Source: Azospirillum sp.
GTDB taxonomy: Bacteria > Pseudomonadota > Alphaproteobacteria > Azospirillales > Azospirillaceae
Assembly (NCBI GenBank): GCA_027486405.1
Contig: JAIXPD010000014.1
Coordinates: forward strand, 1-64,000
Direction: 5' to 3'
Length of the DNA stretch: 64,000 nucleotides
Made by a program: the position numbers and the translations under genes. Below, piece by piece: positions 16,858 through 25,489 of the stretch. The first letter of the stretch is position 1. Every line of letters starts with the position of its first letter. The notes beneath the pieces are model-generated. The model searched no databases, was not told the DNA's origin, and worked only from the letters and a program-made list of their open reading frames with translations.

Positions 16858-18516
16858 TCACACCGATTTTGCCGTGGTCAGGAACCCTTCGACCGCGCCC
16901 TTCAGGCCGTGGCTGTCGCGCGACAGCGCTTCGGCGGCGGTGAAGACACGGCGGGCCAGCGTGTCGGTGGCCTCCACCGCGCGGGCGATGACGGAGATGT
17001 TGCGCGACGCTTCGTCGCTGCCCGACGCGGCGGCGCGCACGCTGTCGCTGATCTGTCCGGCGGTGCGGCCCTGCTCCTCCACCGTCGCGGCGACGTCGCG
17101 CACGTTGGTGTCGATGTCGTGGATGATCGCCGTCACCTGCTGGATGGTGGCGACGGCGCGGTCGGTTTCGCTGCGCACGGCGGCGATCTGGCCGGTGATC
17201 TCCTCCGTCGCCAGGGCGGTCTGGTCGGCCAGCGCCTTCACCTCGGCGGCGACGACGGCGAAGCCCTTGCCCGCCTCGCCCGCGCGCGCGGCCTCGATGG
17301 AGGCGTTGAGCGCCAGCAGACGGGTTTCCTTGGCGATCTTTTCAATCAGCTTCACCACCGCGCCGATGCGGGCGGAGGTTTCCGACAGGCCGCGCACGGT
17401 GCGGTCGGTGTCGCGGGCCTGATCGCTGGCGCGGGTGGTGATGCGCGCGGTTTCGCCGACCCGGTCCAGCATGCGGTCGATCTGGCGGGCCAGATCCTCC
17501 ACCGCCCCGGCGACGGTCCCGACGTTGGCCGACGCCTGCCCGGCCCCGTCCGCCACCACCGCGCAGCGCTGGGCGGTGTCGGCCGCCGTGCCGCGCAGGT
17601 CCGCCGCCACCCCCTGCACGTCGGCCAGCGCGCCTTCCACGCTGCGCAGCATGGTGGTTCCCTGCTGGTCGAACACCGCCATCGCCTCTTCCAACCGGCG
17701 TTGGCGGGTCAGGCGTTCGCTCTGCGCCTGTCCGGCGCGTTGCTCCTCGCGCAGGCGGTCGATTTCGGCCAGCTTTTCCTTGAAGATCTTCACCGCGCGG
17801 GCCATCGCGCCGATCTCGTCCCGTTTGGTGGTGTGGGGAATGTCGCCCGCCGTGTCGCCGTCGGCCAGCCGCAGCATCGCCGCTTCGATCCCGCGCACCG
17901 GGCCGACGACGCTGCGGATCACCAGCAGCATGGCGGGCAGCAGCACCGCCAGCACGGCACCCGCCACCAGCATGGTGAGCAGGACCAAGCGCTGGTTGGC
18001 CTGCCGGATCGCCTCGTCCGCCGCCACCAGCCGTTCGGAGGTGGTTTGGTAGAGCGTCTGGAACAGGGCGTTCACCGGCTCCGACGCCGCTTTCAGCCCG
18101 CCGACCAACTCCACCAGCGTCATGCGGTTGCCGGATTCCAGGCCGCTGGTCTGGGTTTGGACGTAATCGGTGAAGGCCTTGAAATGGCGTTCGAACTCCG
18201 CCTGCTTGCCGTTGCGCCGCGCCGGATCCCCGGCGGTGGAGCCGATGAAGTCCAGATTGGCGCGGACCACGGTGAAATGGCCCTTCAGCGCGTCGGCGTC
18301 GGTGATCGACCAGGCCTCCAGCAGGCTGGCGTGGGTCTGCTGCACGCCGAACCAGGCGTCGGTCAGGGTGTCGCGGTCGCCGCGCAGCTCCACACTGGCC
18401 TCCACCGCGCGTTCAACGGCCCCATTGGCGATGAAACCGGCGGCGAGCACGGCGGCGAAGCCCAGCGCGGCCACCACCGGCAAAAGCCACAGACGGGCGC
18501 GGATCGACAGGGTCAT
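16858..18516 (-). CDS. Methyl-accepting chemotaxis protein coupled to the bufferin operon
   Basis: 552 residues. Membrane helices at about 8-30 and 178-201 enclose a helical periplasmic sensor of about 145 residues with three histidines (62, 80, 111) and no cysteine. HAMP follows, then the signalling hairpin with the conserved tip region ([35 protein letters not shown]). No CheR/CheB pentapeptide tether is seen at the C-terminus. Its ATG overlaps the stop of the DoxX gene (ATGA, 18513-18516), so it appears to be the fifth gene of the bufA-B-C-doxX operon. This coupling suggests that it senses the metal or the redox state that the operon handles; that is inference. Confidence 0.93.
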   Translation of the reverse strand: MTLSIRARLWLLPVVAALGFAAVLAAGFIANGAVERAVEASVELRGDRDTLTDAWFGVQQTHASLLEAWSITDADALKGHFTVVRANLDFIGSTAGDPARRNGKQAEFERHFKAFTDYVQTQTSGLESGNRMTLVELVGGLKAASEPVNALFQTLYQTTSERLVAADEAIRQANQRLVLLTMLVAGAVLAVLLPAMLLVIRSVVGPVRGIEAAMLRLADGDTAGDIPHTTKRDEIGAMARAVKIFKEKLAEIDRLREEQRAGQAQSERLTRQRRLEEAMAVFDQQGTTMLRSVEGALADVQGVAADLRGTAADTAQRCAVVADGAGQASANVGTVAGAVEDLARQIDRMLDRVGETARITTRASDQARDTDRTVRGLSETSARIGAVVKLIEKIAKETRLLALNASIEAARAGEAGKGFAVVAAEVKALADQTALATEEITGQIAAVRSETDRAVATIQQVTAIIHDIDTNVRDVAATVEEQGRTAGQISDSVRAAASGSDEASRNISVIARAVEATDTLARRVFTAAEALSRDSHGLKGAVEGFLTTAKSV

Positions 18517-18971
18517 GGACGGAACCTTTCGCGGGAATCGTCGCAGCGGCGGCGGATCAGGTGATCGAGGGAGAGTTGACCCGGCCCGCGCAGCAGCACA
18601 TAGACCAGGGCGGAGGCCCAGAGCAGATGATCGGGCCAGCTTCCCGGATAGACGAAGATCTGGATGGTCAGCGTCATCCCCAGCAGCGCCCCGGCGCTGA
18701 GGCGGGAGGCCAGACCGATGACCAGCAGGGCCGGGAACAGATGCTCCGACACCGTCGCCAGCACGGCGGCCAGATCGGGCGGCAGCAGCGGCACCCGGTA
18801 TTCGTCGCGGAACAGGTCAAAGGTGCTTTCGTTGATGGAAAAGCCCGTGACCTTGGTCTGGCCCGACCGCCAGAAGATGGCGGCCACACCCCAGCGGCAC
18901 AGCGCGCCGTGCAGCCAATCGGGCGAGCGGTTCAGCCAACGGAGGAGGGTGAGAACATTGTGGCGCATCAT
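18513..18971 (-). CDS. DoxX-family membrane protein of the bufferin operon
   Basis: 152 residues with about four membrane helices ([46 protein letters not shown] and others), the DoxX layout. DoxX proteins are small quinone- or thiol-linked membrane proteins. In Cupriavidus gig (gold-induced) and related operons a DoxX gene follows the DUF2282-DUF692-DUF2063 trio, exactly as here. It overlaps the DUF2063 gene by four bases and the chemoreceptor by four. Confidence 0.88.
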   Translation of the reverse strand: MMRHNVLTLLRWLNRSPDWLHGALCRWGVAAIFWRSGQTKVTGFSINESTFDLFRDEYRVPLLPPDLAAVLATVSEHLFPALLVIGLASRLSAGALLGMTLTIQIFVYPGSWPDHLLWASALVYVLLRGPGQLSLDHLIRRRCDDSRERFRP

Positions 18972-19744
18972 GGCAAACGGTATCCCCCAAAGGCGCGGGC
19001 GGTGAGCAGCGCGGCCAATTCGCTGGCAAGGTCGAAATCCGGGTCGGTGGCCAGCGCGCTGTCCCAGGCGGCGGCCAAGCTTTGCTGCGCGGCCAGCGCC
19101 ATCAGGAAGGAGAAGGCCCCGCGCGAGAGCGGATGAAACACCACCGCCATCTCGGGCCGATGGACCAGCAGATGCACTGGCCCGCTGTCGAGCCGGATCT
19201 CCTCGTCCGGGGCAGCGTCCTGGTTGCTGCGCCAGATCGCGTCCACCGGATAGGCCGAGGCCAGCAGCCGTTGCGAGGGCAGGGGCGACAGGCGCAACTC
19301 ACCCAGCCGTTCGGGGTCGAGGGTGGCGAGGATCTGCGGGAGCAGCGGTTCCCCATCGGCGGCGTGGTACGCGTGGGTCCAGGCGCATTCCAACCGGGCC
19401 ACGTCGCTGAGATAGGGCAACTCGCGCACCGGGGCGTAGCCGGTGAGAAAGGCGGGAAACTCCGCGCCGATGGTCAGCAGGCTGGCCCGGCGCGGCGGGT
19501 GGGCGCGCAGGAAATCCTGCGCCATCCGGTCAAAAAACAGCTCCCCCACCAACCGCCGCACCACCGGAAAGGCGTCGCCCAGCGCGCCCGCCAGACCCAG
19601 CATGGTGGTGTTGCGGTGGATCGACAGGCGATCGGCCATCGGCGGGCCGCCGCAATCGGTCAAGGCCCCGGCCAGCGCGCCGCGCCCGTCGGCGTCAAAG
19701 GCGAAATCGCGCATCCGCGTCTGGAACTCACGCACCGACCGCAT
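18968..19744 (-). CDS. bufC: DUF2063 partner protein of the MNIO enzyme (BufC-like)
   Basis: 258 residues of the DUF2063/HvfC family: N-terminal helical domain (REFQTRMRDFAFD, DRLSIHRNTTMLGLAGALGDAFPVVRRLVGELFF, DFLRAHPP) and a C-terminal part with ECAWTHAYHA. Members partner with DUF692 oxidases (as MbnC does with MbnB) and help recognise the precursor peptide. The gene overlaps the upstream DUF692 gene by 17 bases and the downstream DoxX gene by four, as in a tight operon. Confidence 0.85.
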   Translation of the reverse strand: MRSVREFQTRMRDFAFDADGRGALAGALTDCGGPPMADRLSIHRNTTMLGLAGALGDAFPVVRRLVGELFFDRMAQDFLRAHPPRRASLLTIGAEFPAFLTGYAPVRELPYLSDVARLECAWTHAYHAADGEPLLPQILATLDPERLGELRLSPLPSQRLLASAYPVDAIWRSNQDAAPDEEIRLDSGPVHLLVHRPEMAVVFHPLSRGAFSFLMALAAQQSLAAAWDSALATDPDFDLASELAALLTARAFGGYRLP

Positions 19745-20696
19745 CGCGCACCTCCGGTGATGTGGGCGTTGCCAAGGCTTCTTTTGTTTCGGTGATGGCG
19801 GTTTCGGCGGTGGCCGCTTCGGCGTCGGCGCGCGCGGCCTCGTCGCACAGCACGTCCAGCGGCGGGATGTCGCTGTCCCATTCGATCAGGGTCGGGCGCG
19901 CGCCGATGCGGGCCACCGCCGCGCGGTAGAGCGCCCACACCTCCGGGATCACGCGCGATCCGTGATCGTCGATGCGCAGGCTGGTTCCGTCGGGGAACTG
20001 GCGGTGGTGATGCCCGGCGAGGTGATACTCGCCCACCGCCCCCGCCGGGAGGGTGTCGAGATAGGCCAGCGGGTCGGTCCCGATGTTGTGGGCGCAGACG
20101 AACAGGTTGTTGACGTCCAGCAGGATGCCGCAGCCGGTGCGCCGGGTCAGTTCGGCCAGAAACTCGGCCTCCGGGATCGGGCTGTCGGCGTAGCGGATGT
20201 AGGCCGACGGGTTTTCGATCAGGATCGGGCGGCGCAACCGTTCCTGCACCCGGTCGATGCGGGCGGCGACGTGGGCCAGCGTGGCGGGGGTGTAGGGGAT
20301 CGGCAGCAGATCGTTCAGGTGGACGCCGTCGCTCTGGCTCCAGGCCAGATGCTCCGACACCAGCGCCGGGCGGCTGCGCTCCACCACGCGGGCCAGCGCC
20401 TCAAGATGATCCTCGTCCAGCGGCGTTGCCCCGCCCAGCGACAGGCCGACGCCATGGACCGACACGGGGTAATGCTCGCGCAGCGCCGCCAACCAGCGGT
20501 GCGGCGGGCCGCCCGCGCCCATGTAATTCTCGGCGTGGATTTCCAGGAAGGCGACCGGGGGGCGGCTGTCCAGCAGCAACGCCGCGTGCCGCGCCTTCAG
20601 CCCGATCCCGGCCAGGGCGGGCGGCGGGGCGGGGTGATCGGCGGCGCGGTCCGTGGGGCGGACCAGCGCCGTGGCATGGGCGGTGCGGAAGGGCAT
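19728..20696 (-). CDS. bufB: DUF692 multinuclear non-haem iron oxidase (MNIO), BufB-like
   Basis: 322 residues with the TIM-barrel MNIO signature: LEIHAENYMG, SVHGVGLSLGG, LVSEHLAWS, LIENPSAYI, LLDVNNLFVCAHN, EYHLAGHHH and IEWDSDIPPLD supply the His/Asp/Glu/Asn iron ligands. MNIO enzymes modify cysteines of short peptides (MbnB for methanobactin; BufB for bufferins, reported to form thiooxazoles). It follows the precursor gene by 25 bases with a GGGGGA ribosome site, and overlaps the DUF2063 gene. The substrate is therefore almost certainly the DUF2282 peptide encoded just before it. The C-terminus carries an Ala/Thr/Glu-rich extension. Confidence 0.92.
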   Translation of the reverse strand: MPFRTAHATALVRPTDRAADHPAPPPALAGIGLKARHAALLLDSRPPVAFLEIHAENYMGAGGPPHRWLAALREHYPVSVHGVGLSLGGATPLDEDHLEALARVVERSRPALVSEHLAWSQSDGVHLNDLLPIPYTPATLAHVAARIDRVQERLRRPILIENPSAYIRYADSPIPEAEFLAELTRRTGCGILLDVNNLFVCAHNIGTDPLAYLDTLPAGAVGEYHLAGHHHRQFPDGTSLRIDDHGSRVIPEVWALYRAAVARIGARPTLIEWDSDIPPLDVLCDEAARADAEAATAETAITETKEALATPTSPEVRDAVGA

Positions 20697-20721
20697 GAGG
20701 ATCGTCCCCCGGTCGTGACGA

Positions 20722-21003
20722 TCAGCCCGCCTTCGGGGTCACGCTGGCACCCACCAGCTTGCCGCAGGTCCCCTTGGGAACCAGCAGGAAGGCGTGGCCG
20801 TCGCCGTCCTTCTTGGAGGTGCCGGCGCAGGACGAGGTCGGGGTCTGGCAATCGTTCATCCCGGCCTTGGCGATGCCATAGCATTTTTCCTTTTCGTCGG
20901 CGGCCTGCGCGGTCCCGACGCTCGCCCCGGCCAGCGCGGCGGTGATGGCGGTGGCGGCGATCAGGCTGGCGAGCGTGGTCTTGCTGGCGGTCTTGGCGGT
21001 CAT
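20722..21003 (-). CDS. bufA: DUF2282 bufferin precursor peptide (BufA1-like)
   Basis: 93 residues. A long signal peptide (about 34 residues, ending VGTAQAA) precedes the core [17 protein letters not shown], then SSCAG and [10 protein letters not shown]. Four cysteines are spaced as in DUF2282 peptides. Bufferins are exported copper-binding RiPPs whose cysteines are modified by the DUF692/DUF2063 pair; both enzymes are encoded directly downstream. AGAGGA precedes the ATG. The product is expected to be exported and to bind Cu in the periplasm. Copper as the inducer or target here is inferred from the family. Confidence 0.92.
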   Translation of the reverse strand: MTAKTASKTTLASLIAATAITAALAGASVGTAQAADEKEKCYGIAKAGMNDCQTPTSSCAGTSKKDGDGHAFLLVPKGTCGKLVGASVTPKAG

Positions 21004-21076
21004 GGCGGCGTTCCTCTTTGGGATGTTGCGATGACCGAACTGTCGCAGATCAAACGGCTCCTGTGAAATGCCGGGG

Positions 21077-21095
21077 GGCTATCAATTCCATAGCC
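21077..21095. promoter_or_regulatory. Inverted repeat upstream of bufA
   Basis: GGCTAT and ATAGCC flank a 7-base centre at 21077-21095, about 75 bases before the bufA start codon. Such a dyad in the promoter region is a candidate operator; the regulator is not identified. The upstream LysR gene (21148-22044) is one possibility. Confidence 0.4.
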
Positions 21096-21147
21096 GCCGG
21101 GAATGACGATCACGATCCGATCACGGACGCGTGATTGCTTCGCCACC

Positions 21148-22044
21148 TCAATCCGCCTCCTCGGCAAAGGCACCGATCAGGAAATCGAGAAAGGCGCGCA
21201 GCTTGGGCGCAACGTGCTGGCGCGAGGGGTAGATGGCGTGCAGCGTGGTTTCCACCGTCTGCCAATCGGTCAGCACCGCGTGCAGACGGCCCTGCGCCAA
21301 ATCCTCGGCCACATAGGGCAGGGGGATCAGGCTGATGCCCAAACCCGCGCGCAGCGCGTCGCGCACAGCCAGACTGGATGACACCGAATATTGCCCGCGC
21401 ACGGCGACGCGCTCCACCCGGCCGTCCTTGCGGAACTCCCAGACATCCGCATGGCCGGACAGGCTGAAACGGACGGCGTGCATCCCCGTCAGGTCGGCGG
21501 GCGTGCGCGGCACGCCATGAGCGGCGAAGTAAGATGGGGCACCGCACAGGGCGTGGCGCATCACCGCCAGTTTGCGGGCGATCAGGCTGGAATCATCCAG
21601 GTGATCGGTGCCGCGAATGGCCAGATCGAAGCCTTCGCGCACGATGTCCACCCGGCGGTCATCCAGGTGCAGATCCAACGTCAGGCCGGGATGGGCGGCA
21701 AGAAAGCCGGGTATGACGCTGGAAAGCCGGGTCAACGTCACCGTCATCGGCGCACTGACGCGCAGGGTCCCGGTGGGGGCGGTTTTCACCGGGCACAGCG
21801 CCCGGTCGGCGTCGTTCAGCGCGTCCAGGCCGCGTGTCACATGCTCCAGATAAACGCGCCCCTCGTCGGTCAGGGCCATGCGGCGGGTGGTGCGGTGGAC
21901 CAGACGAACACCGACATGCGCCTCCAACTCCGCGATGTTCTTGCTGACGGCGGGCGGCGACAAGCCCAACCGCCGCCCGGCGGCGGCAAAGCTGTTCAGT
22001 TCCGCCACATGACGGAACACCTGCAAGGCGGTGAGACGGTCCAT
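21148..22044 (-). CDS. LysR-family regulator, divergent from nitroreductase
   Basis: 298 residues from ATG 22044 (MDRLTALQVFRHVAEL); an upstream start at 22086 adds 14 unconserved residues. Winged helix (SFAAAGRRLGLSPPAVSKNIAELEAHVGVRLVHRTTRRMALTDEG) and a LysR effector domain of the CrgA/TsaR type. Divergent from the nitroreductase-EamA pair with 117 bp between, so it probably controls them. It is also upstream of bufA on the same strand, 144 bp away. Confidence 0.93.
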   Translation of the reverse strand: MDRLTALQVFRHVAELNSFAAAGRRLGLSPPAVSKNIAELEAHVGVRLVHRTTRRMALTDEGRVYLEHVTRGLDALNDADRALCPVKTAPTGTLRVSAPMTVTLTRLSSVIPGFLAAHPGLTLDLHLDDRRVDIVREGFDLAIRGTDHLDDSSLIARKLAVMRHALCGAPSYFAAHGVPRTPADLTGMHAVRFSLSGHADVWEFRKDGRVERVAVRGQYSVSSSLAVRDALRAGLGISLIPLPYVAEDLAQGRLHAVLTDWQTVETTLHAIYPSRQHVAPKLRAFLDFLIGAFAEEAD

Positions 22045-22055
22045 CGCATCATTCA

Positions 22056-22067
22056 CTTTTGGAAAAG
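22056..22067. promoter_or_regulatory. Palindrome CTTTTGGAAAAG in the LysR/nitroreductase intergenic region
   Basis: An AT-rich near-palindrome (CTTTT-GG-AAAAG) lies 12 bases upstream of the LysR start, in the divergent promoter region. It is a plausible but unproven autoregulatory site. Confidence 0.3.
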
Positions 22068-22161
22068 AATATCTTGCAAGCATCACACATTATCGCCCCT
22101 TGGTGCATAGGCTATTTCCATGGGCATCGCGTTGTCCCTCTGACCCATTGGAATCCAACCC

Positions 22162-22821
22162 ATGCATTCCCCATCCGTTGCCCCGCCTGCCGTTACCCCG
22201 TCCGTCATTGTCGGTTCGGCGATTGCGTTGATTGAAGAGCGTGCGTCCACCAACCGGTTCGATCCCACGCGCGGGGTGACGGAGGCGGAAATCACCGACC
22301 TGATCCGGTTGGCCACCCGCGCCCCGACCGCCTACAACCTGCAAAACTGGCGCTTCATCGCCGTGCGGTCGGCGGAACGGAAAGCGGTCTTGCGGGCGTT
22401 GGCCTACGATCAGGCCAAAGTGACCGAGGCCGCCGTCACCATCATCGTCTGCGGCCAGCGGCCCGACGCTGACCGTCTGCCCGACCGCCTGCGCACGTTC
22501 GTGGACAGCGGCCACATGCCGGTGGCGATGGCCGATGCCTGGACCCGCAGCGCGCGGGCGCAATACGCCGATCCGCAAACCGCTCGTGACGAGGCTGTGC
22601 GCTCCGCAAGTCTGGGGGCGGCGACGCTGATGCACGCTGCGGCCGCGCTGGGGCTGGCGTCGGGGCCGATGGTCGGCTTTGATGCCGCCGGGGTGGCGCG
22701 CGCCTTTGATTTGACCGAGGATGAGGTCCCGGTGATGCTGCTGGCCGTCGGCCACGCCGCGCCCGGCAATTGGCCGCAGAAACCCCGCCGCCCCGTAACC
22801 GAACTGTTGACCATCGCATGA
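22162..22821 (+). CDS. Nitroreductase-family protein
   Basis: 219 residues. The FMN-binding start RASTNRFDPTRGVTEAEITDLIRLATRAPTAYNLQNWRFIAV is typical of the family, with LGAATLMHAAAALGLASGPMVGFD near the end. Expected NAD(P)H-dependent flavoenzyme acting on nitro-compounds or quinones. The stop overlaps the EamA start (ATGA, 22818-22821), and the divergent LysR gene is its likely regulator. Confidence 0.9.
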   Translation: MHSPSVAPPAVTPSVIVGSAIALIEERASTNRFDPTRGVTEAEITDLIRLATRAPTAYNLQNWRFIAVRSAERKAVLRALAYDQAKVTEAAVTIIVCGQRPDADRLPDRLRTFVDSGHMPVAMADAWTRSARAQYADPQTARDEAVRSASLGAATLMHAAAALGLASGPMVGFDAAGVARAFDLTEDEVPVMLLAVGHAAPGNWPQKPRRPVTELLTIA

Positions 22822-23702
22822 AAACGCCCGCGTCCGATCTGGCCCTCACGGCGGTTGCTCCCGCCATTTGGGGCAGCACCTACATCGTCACCACCGAAGC
22901 CCTGGCGGGTTTCCCACCGTTGACGGTGGCGATGCTGCGCGCCTTGCCCGCCGGTCTTTTGTTGCTGCTGATCGTCCGCCGCCTGCCGACGGGCATCTGG
23001 TGGTTGCGGGTTATGGCGCTGGGGGCGTTCAATTTTTCCATCTTCTGGACCATGCTGTTCGTGTCGGCCTATCGCCTGCCCGGCGGGGTGGCGGCGACGG
23101 TGGGGGCGGTCCAGCCTCTGATCGTCGTGTTTCTTGCCGCCTTTCTGCTGGGCAACCCGATCCGTCCGCTGTCGGTGCTGGCCGCCCTGGTCGGGTTGGG
23201 CGGGGTGGCCCTGCTGGTGCTGACGCCGAACGCGGCGTTGGACCCGGTGGGCGTGGCGGCGGGTCTAGCCGGGGCGCTGTCGATGGCCTGCGGCACGGTG
23301 CTGACGCGCAAATGGCAACCGCCGGTGTCGCTGCTGACCGTCACCGCGTGGCAATTGACCGCCGGGGGGCTGTTGCTGGTCCCGGTGGTTCTGCTGGTCG
23401 GTCCGCAGCCGCCAATGCCGACCGCAGCGAATCTGCTGGGGCTGGGTTGGCTCGGCCTGATCGGTGCAGCGTTGACCTATATGCTGTGGTTCCGGGGCGT
23501 AGCCCGGTTGGAATCGGCGGCGGTCGCCTCGCTGGGTTTCCTCAGCCCGGTGACGGCGGTGCTGCTGGGTTGGCTTTGCCTTGACCAGAACCTGACCCCG
23601 GTGCAGATCGCCGGGGTGGCCCTGGTCATCGCCAGCGTCGCGGCGGGGCAACGGGCGAATCGCCCGCCTGCTACGCACCCCACCATTCAGCCTCGCGCGT
23701 AG
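22818..23702 (+). CDS. EamA/DMT-family exporter
   Basis: 294 residues with ten predicted membrane helices in two EamA repeats (APAIWGSTYIVTTEAL; LLGLGWLGLIGAALTYMLWFRGVARLESAAVASLGFLSPVTAVLLGWL). ATG 22818 is coupled to the nitroreductase stop. Family members export amino acids or metabolites; the substrate is unknown. It ends a few bases past the rhaK stop on the other strand (16-base overlap). Confidence 0.92.
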   Translation: MKTPASDLALTAVAPAIWGSTYIVTTEALAGFPPLTVAMLRALPAGLLLLLIVRRLPTGIWWLRVMALGAFNFSIFWTMLFVSAYRLPGGVAATVGAVQPLIVVFLAAFLLGNPIRPLSVLAALVGLGGVALLVLTPNAALDPVGVAAGLAGALSMACGTVLTRKWQPPVSLLTVTAWQLTAGGLLLVPVVLLVGPQPPMPTAANLLGLGWLGLIGAALTYMLWFRGVARLESAAVASLGFLSPVTAVLLGWLCLDQNLTPVQIAGVALVIASVAAGQRANRPPATHPTIQPRA

Positions 23703-25099
23703 GCCGCCAAGCGGGTGGCGAAGGCGGGATCCGGGGATTCCGTGTGGTGGTCCGGTGCGGGGGCCGCCGGGGCGGTGGGGGGCAGGGCCAGCCGTGCCGC
23801 TCCGGCGCTGGTTCCGGTGGCGCTGGGGGAGGCGGCGACCGGGCGGCCCGTGCGCGCGGCCAGGGCGCGCAGGAACAGGCGGTTGCGAGCGAACGGCCCC
23901 TCGACGATGGTCGGGCCGTCGGCGCGCAAACCGTCGAGCATCGCCGCCGTGGTCAGGGCGCAGCGCAGGCTGGCCGCCGCCGCGCGTTCGCCCGGCGTCA
24001 GGCTGGCCGGGTCGTGGCTCCAGCGGTCGGGCGCGCCGTCGGGGGTGTGGACGGTGATGGCGTCGGCCAACACCCGGTCCAGCTCGGCGTCGCTGGGCGC
24101 GGTGGGGTCGCGGTTGGTCAGCCGGTCGTACACCCGCCCGCCCATGAAGCGGGCGGAGGGAACCGGGCGGCCCAGCGCGTCCACATTCGCCAACGTGTCA
24201 CGGGCCAACGTGTCACGGGCCAGCATGTCGCGCGCCGGATCCAGCCCGGCCAGCGACCCGCCGACCGCCAGCGCGATGATCCAGGTGCCGGTCGACACCA
24301 CCGACAGCGGGGCCGGGCGGGCCAGAATGTGCGGCAGCAGCGAGGCGTTGGAATCGTGGATGCCGCAATGGACCGGGATCGGCCCCAGCCCGACCCGCGC
24401 GGCGATCTCCGGCCGCAGCGGCCCCAGCGCGTCGAAGGCGGAGCGCAGCGGCGGGAACAGGCCGCGCCAGCCCGCGCGGTCCACCAGACCGGACAAGCCG
24501 CCGTTGGCCGGTTCCCACAGATCGGTGTGGCAGCCGAGCGAGGTCGCCTCGCTCGCCGCCACGCCGCTCAACCGCCACGCCCAATATTGCGGGTAGGTCA
24601 GGATGTGGCGGGTGTTGGCGAAGGCGTCGGGGAAGCGGCGCTGCAACCAGAACACTTGCCGGCCCAGATTCAAACCGCCGGGCAGCGGCGGCGATCCGCT
24701 GTCGGCGAAGGCCGGGCGCAGCCGGTCATAGTCCGGCGTGGTTTCGTCCGGCAGCGGGCTTTCGTAATCCAGGATCGGCAGGACGAGGCCGTCCCCATCC
24801 CCATCCCCATCCCCATCCCCATTCCCATCCACCAGGGCGGCGGCGGCCCCGTGGGTGGTGATCGACAGCGCGTCCACCCGGCCCTGCGCGGCGGCACGGG
24901 CCAGCCAATCCAGCAGAAAGGCCCACAGCCCGGCGGCGTCGGCGTGGGGATAGGGGCCGTCGGTCAACACCCGGTTGGGCTGGCTGGCGACGACGCGGTC
25001 GGTGCGCGCCGCCAGATCATGCACCACCAGCTTGGCGTTGGTCTTGCCGATGTCGAAGACGGCGATGAAGCGGGGGGCGATAAGAGGGGGGGCGGTCAT
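23687..25099 (-). CDS. rhaK: L-rhamnulokinase-type FGGY carbohydrate kinase (RhaK)
   Basis: 470 residues of the FGGY kinase fold: FIAVFDIGKTNAKLVVHD at the N-terminal phosphate loop, YPQYWAWRLSGVAASEATSLGCHTDLW, CGIHDSNASLLPH, VSTGTWIIALAVGG and a final EGPFARNRLFLRAL. Should phosphorylate L-rhamnulose to the 1-phosphate. Last gene of the leftward rha operon, 18 bases after rhaU. In Rhizobium leguminosarum RhaK is also needed for rhamnose transport. Two in-frame repeats lie inside it: a (Gly-Asp)n run near residues 90-103 and a pentapeptide repeat RDTLA near 290. Confidence 0.9.
   Translation of the reverse strand: MTAPPLIAPRFIAVFDIGKTNAKLVVHDLAARTDRVVASQPNRVLTDGPYPHADAAGLWAFLLDWLARAAAQGRVDALSITTHGAAAALVDGNGDGDGDGDGDGLVLPILDYESPLPDETTPDYDRLRPAFADSGSPPLPGGLNLGRQVFWLQRRFPDAFANTRHILTYPQYWAWRLSGVAASEATSLGCHTDLWEPANGGLSGLVDRAGWRGLFPPLRSAFDALGPLRPEIAARVGLGPIPVHCGIHDSNASLLPHILARPAPLSVVSTGTWIIALAVGGSLAGLDPARDMLARDTLARDTLANVDALGRPVPSARFMGGRVYDRLTNRDPTAPSDAELDRVLADAITVHTPDGAPDRWSHDPASLTPGERAAAASLRCALTTAAMLDGLRADGPTIVEGPFARNRLFLRALAARTGRPVAASPSATGTSAGAARLALPPTAPAAPAPDHHTESPDPAFATRLAAYARG
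24191..24235 (-). repeat. Three tandem 15-bp units inside rhaK
   Basis: CAACGTGTCACGGGC at 24191-24205 and 24206-24220 is followed by a degenerate third copy at 24221-24235. On the coding strand this gives RDMLA-RDTLA-RDTLA. The unit is a multiple of three, so copy number can change without loss of frame. Confidence 0.9.
24793..24828 (-). repeat. Hexanucleotide microsatellite in rhaK encoding (Gly-Asp)n
   Basis: Five perfect CCCCAT units (24793-24822) plus a sixth with one change (24823-24828). On the coding strand they read GATGGG/GGGGAT and encode alternating Gly and Asp. The frame is preserved for any copy number. Confidence 0.95.
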
Positions 25100-25117
25100 G
25101 CGGAGGGCGGTCCTGCC

Positions 25118-25489
25118 TCAGGCCAGATGGAACAGGGTGGGCAGCGGCGTGACCACCGGCGCGTTGTCGGGCTGCACCGCCATCAGGTCGGCCATCATCG
25201 CCCACCAGCGTTGCATCACCGGGTGGGCGGGCAGCGCGTCCATCCCATGGTCGCGCCGCCGCCACAGCACGGCGAACAGATGGTGGGTGTCGGGGTCGAG
25301 GTGGATCGAGTAATCGCTGACCCCGGCCTGTTTCAACAGCGTCACCAGTTCGGGAAAGATGCGGTCGTGGCGGGCCTGGTATTCGGCCGCCATCCCCGGT
25401 TTCAGCACCATGCGGAAGGCGATCTTCTCGTGCGTGTCGGCGTTGGGGATGGTGGGGCTGGGGATTGTGGGGTTGGTCGGGGTGATCAT
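25118..25489 (-). CDS. rhaU: L-rhamnose mutarotase (RhaU)
   Basis: 123 residues; the core [45 protein letters not shown], then [13 protein letters not shown] and [12 protein letters not shown], is typical RhaU/RhaM. The enzyme interconverts the anomers of L-rhamnose. ATG 25489 overlaps the rhaQ stop (ATGA). The first 18 or so residues ([14 protein letters not shown]) are low-complexity and absent from most family members. Confidence 0.92.
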   Translation of the reverse strand: MITPTNPTIPSPTIPNADTHEKIAFRMVLKPGMAAEYQARHDRIFPELVTLLKQAGVSDYSIHLDPDTHHLFAVLWRRRDHGMDALPAHPVMQRWWAMMADLMAVQPDNAPVVTPLPTLFHLA

